A stretch of DNA of 9,954 nucleotides from Selenomonadaceae bacterium (GTDB lineage Bacteria > Bacillota > Negativicutes > Selenomonadales > Selenomonadaceae), in contig JAFUTM010000183.1 of assembly GCA_017484235.1 (NCBI GenBank), positions 1 to 9,954 on the forward strand. Direction: 5' to 3'. A program made the position numbers and the translations under genes. Shown here piece by piece: positions 7,108-9,954 of the stretch (its first letter is position 1; each line of letters begins with the position of its first letter). The notes under the pieces are model-generated. The model was not told the DNA's origin, made no database searches, and was given only the letters and a program-made list of their open reading frames with translations.

Positions 7108-7139
7108 GTGGAGTTAAAATTTTCGTTTTTTAATTCTAC
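7108..7139 (+). promoter_or_regulatory. Stem-loop in the rpmI-rplT gap, possible rplT translational control
   Basis: The arms 7108-7119 (GTGGAGTTAAAA) and 7128-7139 (TTTTAATTCTAC) pair over 12 positions with two G-U pairs and an 8-base loop. The structure ends 8 bases before the rplT ribosome binding site (GAGGTGA, 7148-7154). There is no uridine run after the stem, so it does not read as an intrinsic terminator. A role in L20 autoregulation or RNA processing is inference. Confidence 0.45.
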
Positions 7140-7158
7140 GTTGTTTTGAGGTGACATT

Positions 7159-7524
7159 ATGAGAGTAAAAAAAGGTATGACTGCACATCGTCGTCATCAT
7201 AAAATTTTAAAACTTGCAAAAGGCTATCGCGGTGCAAGACATCGCCAATTTAAAAAGGCAAATGAATCCGTAATGAAGGCTGGTTTTTACGCATATCGTG
7301 ATCGTAAAAACAAGAAACGCGATTTCCGTCGTCTTTGGATTATTCGCATTAATGCGGCTGCTCGTTCTTATGGCTTGACCTACAGCCGTTTAATTGCCGG
7401 TTTAACGAAAGCAGGCGTTGCTGTTGACCGCAAATTGTTGGCTATACTTGCAGTTTCTGATTCAGCTGCCTTTGCTAAATTTGTTGAGTTGGCAAAAGAA
7501 CAATGGGATAAACAAAACGCTTAA
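7159..7524 (+). CDS. rplT: 50S ribosomal protein L20 (bL20)
   Basis: A 121-residue basic protein. The N-terminal tail begins MRVKKGMTAHRRHHKILKLAKGYRG and the globular part has the family signature YAYRDRKNKKRDFRRLWIIRINAAAR followed by GLTYSRLIAGL and VDRKLLAILAV. The Pro often found at position 2 is missing; otherwise length and sequence are normal. L20 is an early assembly protein of the 50S subunit binding 23S rRNA domain II, and it represses its own operon in E. coli and Bacillus by binding mRNA mimics of its rRNA site. GAGGTGA at 7148-7154 precedes the ATG by 4 bases. The gene is 85 bp after rpmI and is followed by a strong terminator, marking the operon end. Confidence 0.98.
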   Translation: MRVKKGMTAHRRHHKILKLAKGYRGARHRQFKKANESVMKAGFYAYRDRKNKKRDFRRLWIIRINAAARSYGLTYSRLIAGLTKAGVAVDRKLLAILAVSDSAAFAKFVELAKEQWDKQNA

Positions 7525-7539
7525 TATTTTATTTTATAT

Positions 7540-7572
7540 AAAAAAAGTGCAGAGTGTTGTCTGCATTTTTTT
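7540..7572 (+). terminator. Rho-independent terminator of infC-rpmI-rplT
   Basis: TGCAGA (7548-7553) and TCTGCA (7560-7565) form a perfect 6-bp stem around the loop GTGTTG, extended through a G-U pair by seven A on the left and seven T on the right (7566-7572). The T run gives a classic terminator for rplT; the A run makes it potentially active in both directions. Confidence 0.9.
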
Positions 7573-7586
7573 ATTGCTTATATATT
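7557..7586 (+). promoter_or_regulatory. Possible promoter of hypE
   Basis: TTGTCT (7557-7562) and TATATT (7581-7586) are 18 bases apart, each a partial match to the sigma-70 consensus, and would place the transcription start near 7593 just before the hypE ribosome binding site. It overlaps the rplT terminator, so it is only a weak candidate; hypE needs some promoter here because the upstream terminator is strong. Confidence 0.3.
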
Positions 7587-7611
7587 AATTCAATCTGGAG
7601 AGTGGAATTTT

Positions 7612-8619
7612 ATGGACGATAAGATAACGCTGGCTCACGGTGCAGGCGGCCAAATGTCTCATAGACTTATGGAAGAAATTATATTGCCTGCTTTTGATAA
7701 TTCAATCTTAAACACACTCCACGACGGTGCGCTGTTAAATTTCAACACTCATAAATTAGCTTTTACAACGGACAGTTATGTTGTACGTCCATTATTTTTT
7801 CGCGGCGGCGACATTGGCAAGATCGCCGTCTGCGGCACAGTCAATGACTTAGCTATGAGCGGTGCTGTACCAAAATACATATCGGTGGCTTTTATCATTG
7901 AGGAAGGCTTTTTAATAAGTGACCTAAAAAAAATTGTTCAGTCAATCAGAACTGCTGCTGACGAAGCCAAAGTAAAAATCGTTACTGGCGATACTAAGGT
8001 TGTTGCTCACGGTCAATGTGACGGAATTTTTATAAACACTGCCGGCGTTGGTGAGCTGATTGACGGTGTTAATATTTCGCCGAATTCAGTTAAAGCCGGC
8101 ATGAAGGTTATCATTAACGGCTATATTGGAGATCACGCTGCAGCTATTTTGGCTGGTCGTCATAATTTAAATTTGCCCGATTCAATTAAATCTGACTGTG
8201 CGCCGCTCAATGATTTAGTTGGTCAAATGCTAAACATTGAGCCTCGTATTGCTGTTTTAAGAGATCCAACGCGTGGAGGACTTGCCGCAGTGCTCAACGA
8301 AATTGCCCAGTCCTCTAAAGTCGGAATTATCATTGACGAAGAAGCTGTTCCAGTTCGCGACGAGGTGCGCAGTGTTTGCGATATATTGGGATTTGATCCA
8401 TTAGAGCTTGCCAACGAAGGTAAATTGATTGCTTTTGTGCCAGATGAAAGTGTTGATAAAATAATTGACGTTATGCGTAAAAATAAATATGGCACTGATT
8501 CTGTCGTCATTGGTGAAGTGACAGATAGTGCCAAAGGCCAGGTTGGTCTCAAAACTCCAATCGGTTCAATTAGAATCGTCGATATGCCGCTTGGAAATTT
8601 AGTTCCGCGCATCTGTTAA
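7612..8619 (+). CDS. hypE: Hydrogenase maturation protein HypE (carbamoyl dehydratase)
   Basis: A 335-residue PurM-like protein. It begins with the typical ITLAHGAGGQMSHRLMEE, has the nucleotide-binding GDIGKIAVCGTVNDLAMSGAVP segment (about residues 65-86), VTGDTKVV, the RDPTRGGLAAVLNEIA stretch, the ELANEGKL segment and ends exactly with the signature PRIC, C335 being the residue that is modified. HypF transfers a carbamoyl group to this Cys and HypE dehydrates it with ATP to a thiocyanate, the source of the cyanide ligands of [NiFe]-hydrogenase iron. The protein therefore looks fully functional. No hypA, B, C, D or F lies within the window on either side, so the partners must be elsewhere. 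GGAG at 7597-7600 and GTGGA nearer the ATG serve as ribosome binding site. It converges on trpA across a palindromic repeat. Confidence 0.96.
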   Translation: MDDKITLAHGAGGQMSHRLMEEIILPAFDNSILNTLHDGALLNFNTHKLAFTTDSYVVRPLFFRGGDIGKIAVCGTVNDLAMSGAVPKYISVAFIIEEGFLISDLKKIVQSIRTAADEAKVKIVTGDTKVVAHGQCDGIFINTAGVGELIDGVNISPNSVKAGMKVIINGYIGDHAAAILAGRHNLNLPDSIKSDCAPLNDLVGQMLNIEPRIAVLRDPTRGGLAAVLNEIAQSSKVGIIIDEEAVPVRDEVRSVCDILGFDPLELANEGKLIAFVPDESVDKIIDVMRKNKYGTDSVVIGEVTDSAKGQVGLKTPIGSIRIVDMPLGNLVPRIC

Positions 8620-8711
8620 TAATGCTGAATTAGGAATGCTGAATTAGGAATTATTTCAATTAAGAATTAAGAATTGCGAATTAAATAATTCCTAATTCCT
8701 AATTCCTAATT
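8620..8711. repeat. Heptad-periodic palindromic repeat between hypE and trpA
   Basis: From the hypE stop almost to the trpA stop, the sequence is built of 7-base units such as GAATTAG, GAATGCT, GAATTAT, AAGAATT and CCTAATT, with one 8-base unit at the centre right. Arms 8628-8656 and 8683-8711 are inverted copies of 29 bases differing at only three adjacent positions, including a perfect 16-bp pairing of GAATTAGGAATTATTT, around a 26-base loop. RNA from either strand could fold into a long hairpin between the convergent genes; no good uridine run follows, so a terminator role is only possible. Confidence 0.85.
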
Positions 8712-8718
8712 GAATATT

Positions 8719-9543
8719 TTACTTGTGGTAGGTATCGTCCAGTGCGGTGCGTACAGATTTAATAAGTTCCATTGCTTCATCGAATTTGCCGTCCATCAAT
8801 CTTTTGACTACGGCACTGCCAATTATTACACCATCAGAATATTTTGCCGCTTGGACTGCTGCCTCAGGATTGCCAATGCCAAAGCCTACCATCATCGGCA
8901 CTTTAGTATAATTTCTCGCCAGTGATATTACTTCGCCAATTTGTTCGTAATTGAGTTCTTTAACGCCCGTTACACCTGTGTTGCTTACACAATAAACGAA
9001 TCCATTAGCCTCTGAACAAGTTGCCTTCATTCGTTCTTCGGTCGTTAGAGGCGTAATAAATTCTATCAAGTGTACATTTTTGCGTTTACTTACTGCCCGC
9101 ATTTGTTCCGACTCTTCGTGCGGCACATCTGGCACGATCAGGCCGTCCATTCCGGCAATCTTGCCTTCTGTTACGAATCGTTCAAAACCATTATATTCTA
9201 TGCCAAACTTATAGCCAAAACTCATAAGATTATTTACATAGCCCATGCATATTAGTGGTTTATCCATTACTCGGCGCAGGTCTCTTATCATATTTAAAAT
9301 TCCGCGCATCGTCATTTTATTTTTTAGGGCCTGCACACTCGAAGCTTGTATTACCACACCATCAGCCAGTGGATCACTGAACGGCATTCCGATTTCGATT
9401 ATATCGGCACCGGCTTTTGCCGCTTCTATTATTGCACGTTTACTCGTTTCAATGTCCGGTGCTCCTGCTGTTATGTATATATTTAATGCCTTGTGTCCGG
9501 CATTTTTTATTTTATAAAGTGTATTTTCCAATCGCGTTGCCAT
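8719..9543 (-). CDS. trpA: Tryptophan synthase alpha subunit
   Basis: A 274-residue TIM-barrel protein that cleaves indole-3-glycerol phosphate to indole and glyceraldehyde 3-phosphate and channels indole to TrpB. Catalytic E50 (IIEIGMPFSDP) and D61 (PLADG) are present, equivalent to E49 and D60 of the enteric enzyme. Further family segments are MDGLIVPDVPHEES, the GVTG loop (YCVSNTGVTGV), the phosphate-binding GFGIGNPE and IIGSAVV. Length is normal. After D61 the sequence reads DGVVIQ where the family usually has DGPxIQ, so Pro is replaced by Val next to an active-site residue. The ATG at 9541-9543 is preceded by GAGGTGAT. trpB lies 81 bp upstream on the same strand, with a heptad-repeat palindrome in the gap. 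Confidence 0.97.
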   Translation of the reverse strand: MATRLENTLYKIKNAGHKALNIYITAGAPDIETSKRAIIEAAKAGADIIEIGMPFSDPLADGVVIQASSVQALKNKMTMRGILNMIRDLRRVMDKPLICMGYVNNLMSFGYKFGIEYNGFERFVTEGKIAGMDGLIVPDVPHEESEQMRAVSKRKNVHLIEFITPLTTEERMKATCSEANGFVYCVSNTGVTGVKELNYEQIGEVISLARNYTKVPMMVGFGIGNPEAAVQAAKYSDGVIIGSAVVKRLMDGKFDEAMELIKSVRTALDDTYHK

Positions 9544-9559
9544 ATCATCACCTCAAATT

Positions 9560-9626
9560 AATTAGGAATTAGGAATTGTGAATTAGGAATAATAAAAAAA
9601 TAATTCCTCATTCAACATTCCTCATT
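9560..9626. repeat. Heptad-periodic palindromic repeat between trpB and trpA
   Basis: Units AATTAGG, AATTAGG, AATTGTG, AATTAGG (9560-9587) are followed by an A-rich centre and by CCTCATT, CAACATT, CCTCATT (9606-9626). The right side read on the other strand matches the left side at 22 of 28 positions (9567-9594 against 9599-9626), with substitutions at the same place in successive units. The right end overlaps the trpB stop codon (9625-9627). It shares its unit and its phase with the repeat after hypE, so both belong to one repeat family. Confidence 0.8.
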
Positions 9627-9954
9627 AGTTTTTGTTCATTAGTTCGGATACCATTTGCACATCTTTGTCGCCGCGTCCACTAAGACAGACCACAACAATA
9701 TCTTCTTCTTTAGTCTGAGGCATCAGTTTATCTAAATACGCCAGCGCGTGTGAACTTTCCATCGCTGGCACTATACCCTCAAGACGGCTCAATCGTTTAA
9801 ATGCTTCAAGTGCTTCACTATCAGTTACACTCACATATTGTGCAATTTTTTCATCTTTATACATTGAGTGTTCAGGCCCAACACCTGGATAATCCAATCC
9901 TGCTGAAACGGAATATGCTTCTATAACTTGACCTTCAACCGTCTGCAGCAAGAA
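9625..9954 (-). CDS. trpB: Tryptophan synthase beta subunit (partial, N-terminus beyond window)
   Basis: Only the last 109 residues are present; the gene continues past the right edge. The fragment has the strongly conserved SVSAGLDYPGVGPEHS segment, VTDSEALEAFKRLSRLEGIVPAMESSHALAY (the Glu near the pyridoxal phosphate ring in PAMESSHA) and CLSGRGDKDVQ, whose Ser contacts the pyridine nitrogen of the cofactor. TrpB condenses indole with L-serine to give tryptophan. The usual trpB-trpA order suggests the right-hand end of a trp operon transcribed leftward; its promoter and leader are outside the window. Confidence 0.97.
   Translation of the reverse strand, partial: FLLQTVEGQVIEAYSVSAGLDYPGVGPEHSMYKDEKIAQYVSVTDSEALEAFKRLSRLEGIVPAMESSHALAYLDKLMPQTKEEDIVVVCLSGRGDKDVQMVSELMNKN

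Noticed and set aside
8223..8612. 129-codon open frame on the minus strand inside hypE
   Set aside because: It lies entirely opposite conserved hypE sequence and has no family features.
8620..8711. CRISPR array
   Set aside because: The repeats are 7-base units in direct contact with inverted arms, without unique spacers of constant length.

Overview
The window is a stretch of ordinary bacterial chromosome, AT-rich, with strong GGAGGTG/GAGGTGA-type ribosome binding sites. The block infC-rpmI-rplT, the polA-coaE-lytic transglycosylase run, a GxxGG-type Shine-Dalgarno at most genes and the protein sequences (PolA and IF3 look Bacillus/Clostridium-like) point to a low-GC member of the Bacillota. 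A Negativicutes-type lineage is my best guess, but that is inference and not proven here.

Layout: 1-639 (minus) is a Cof-type HAD phosphatase cut by the left edge. 733-1380 (minus) is a SpoU/TrmH-type RNA 2'-O-methyltransferase. From 1466 the plus strand carries a secreted L,D-transpeptidase with an Asn-rich tail (1466-2653), DNA polymerase I (2681-4945), dephospho-CoA kinase (4990-5673) and a membrane-anchored lytic transglycosylase (5670-6227), closely packed and probably co-transcribed. A clear sigma-70-type promoter at 6309-6337 then drives the translation operon infC-rpmI-rplT (6359-7524), which ends at a strong intrinsic terminator (7540-7572). hypE (7612-8619) follows on its own. The tryptophan synthase genes trpB (partial, cut by the right edge) and trpA lie on the minus strand and converge on hypE. 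Both noncoding flanks of trpA are filled by 7-bp-periodic, palindromic repeats built on the unit AATTAGG.

How the genes relate: the plus-strand set is housekeeping (cell-wall cross-linking and cleavage, DNA repair/replication, CoA synthesis, translation initiation and 50S assembly); HypE is a nickel-iron hydrogenase maturation enzyme without its usual partners nearby; TrpA and TrpB form the tryptophan synthase complex.

I looked for an undescribed multi-gene system and do not see one. The points most worth a second look are smaller: a shortened DNA polymerase I that lacks most of its proofreading-type domain and carries Tyr at the position that controls dideoxynucleotide discrimination; an infC start where AUG directly precedes a conserved AUU; a hairpin between rpmI and rplT; and the two heptad-repeat palindromes around trpA.
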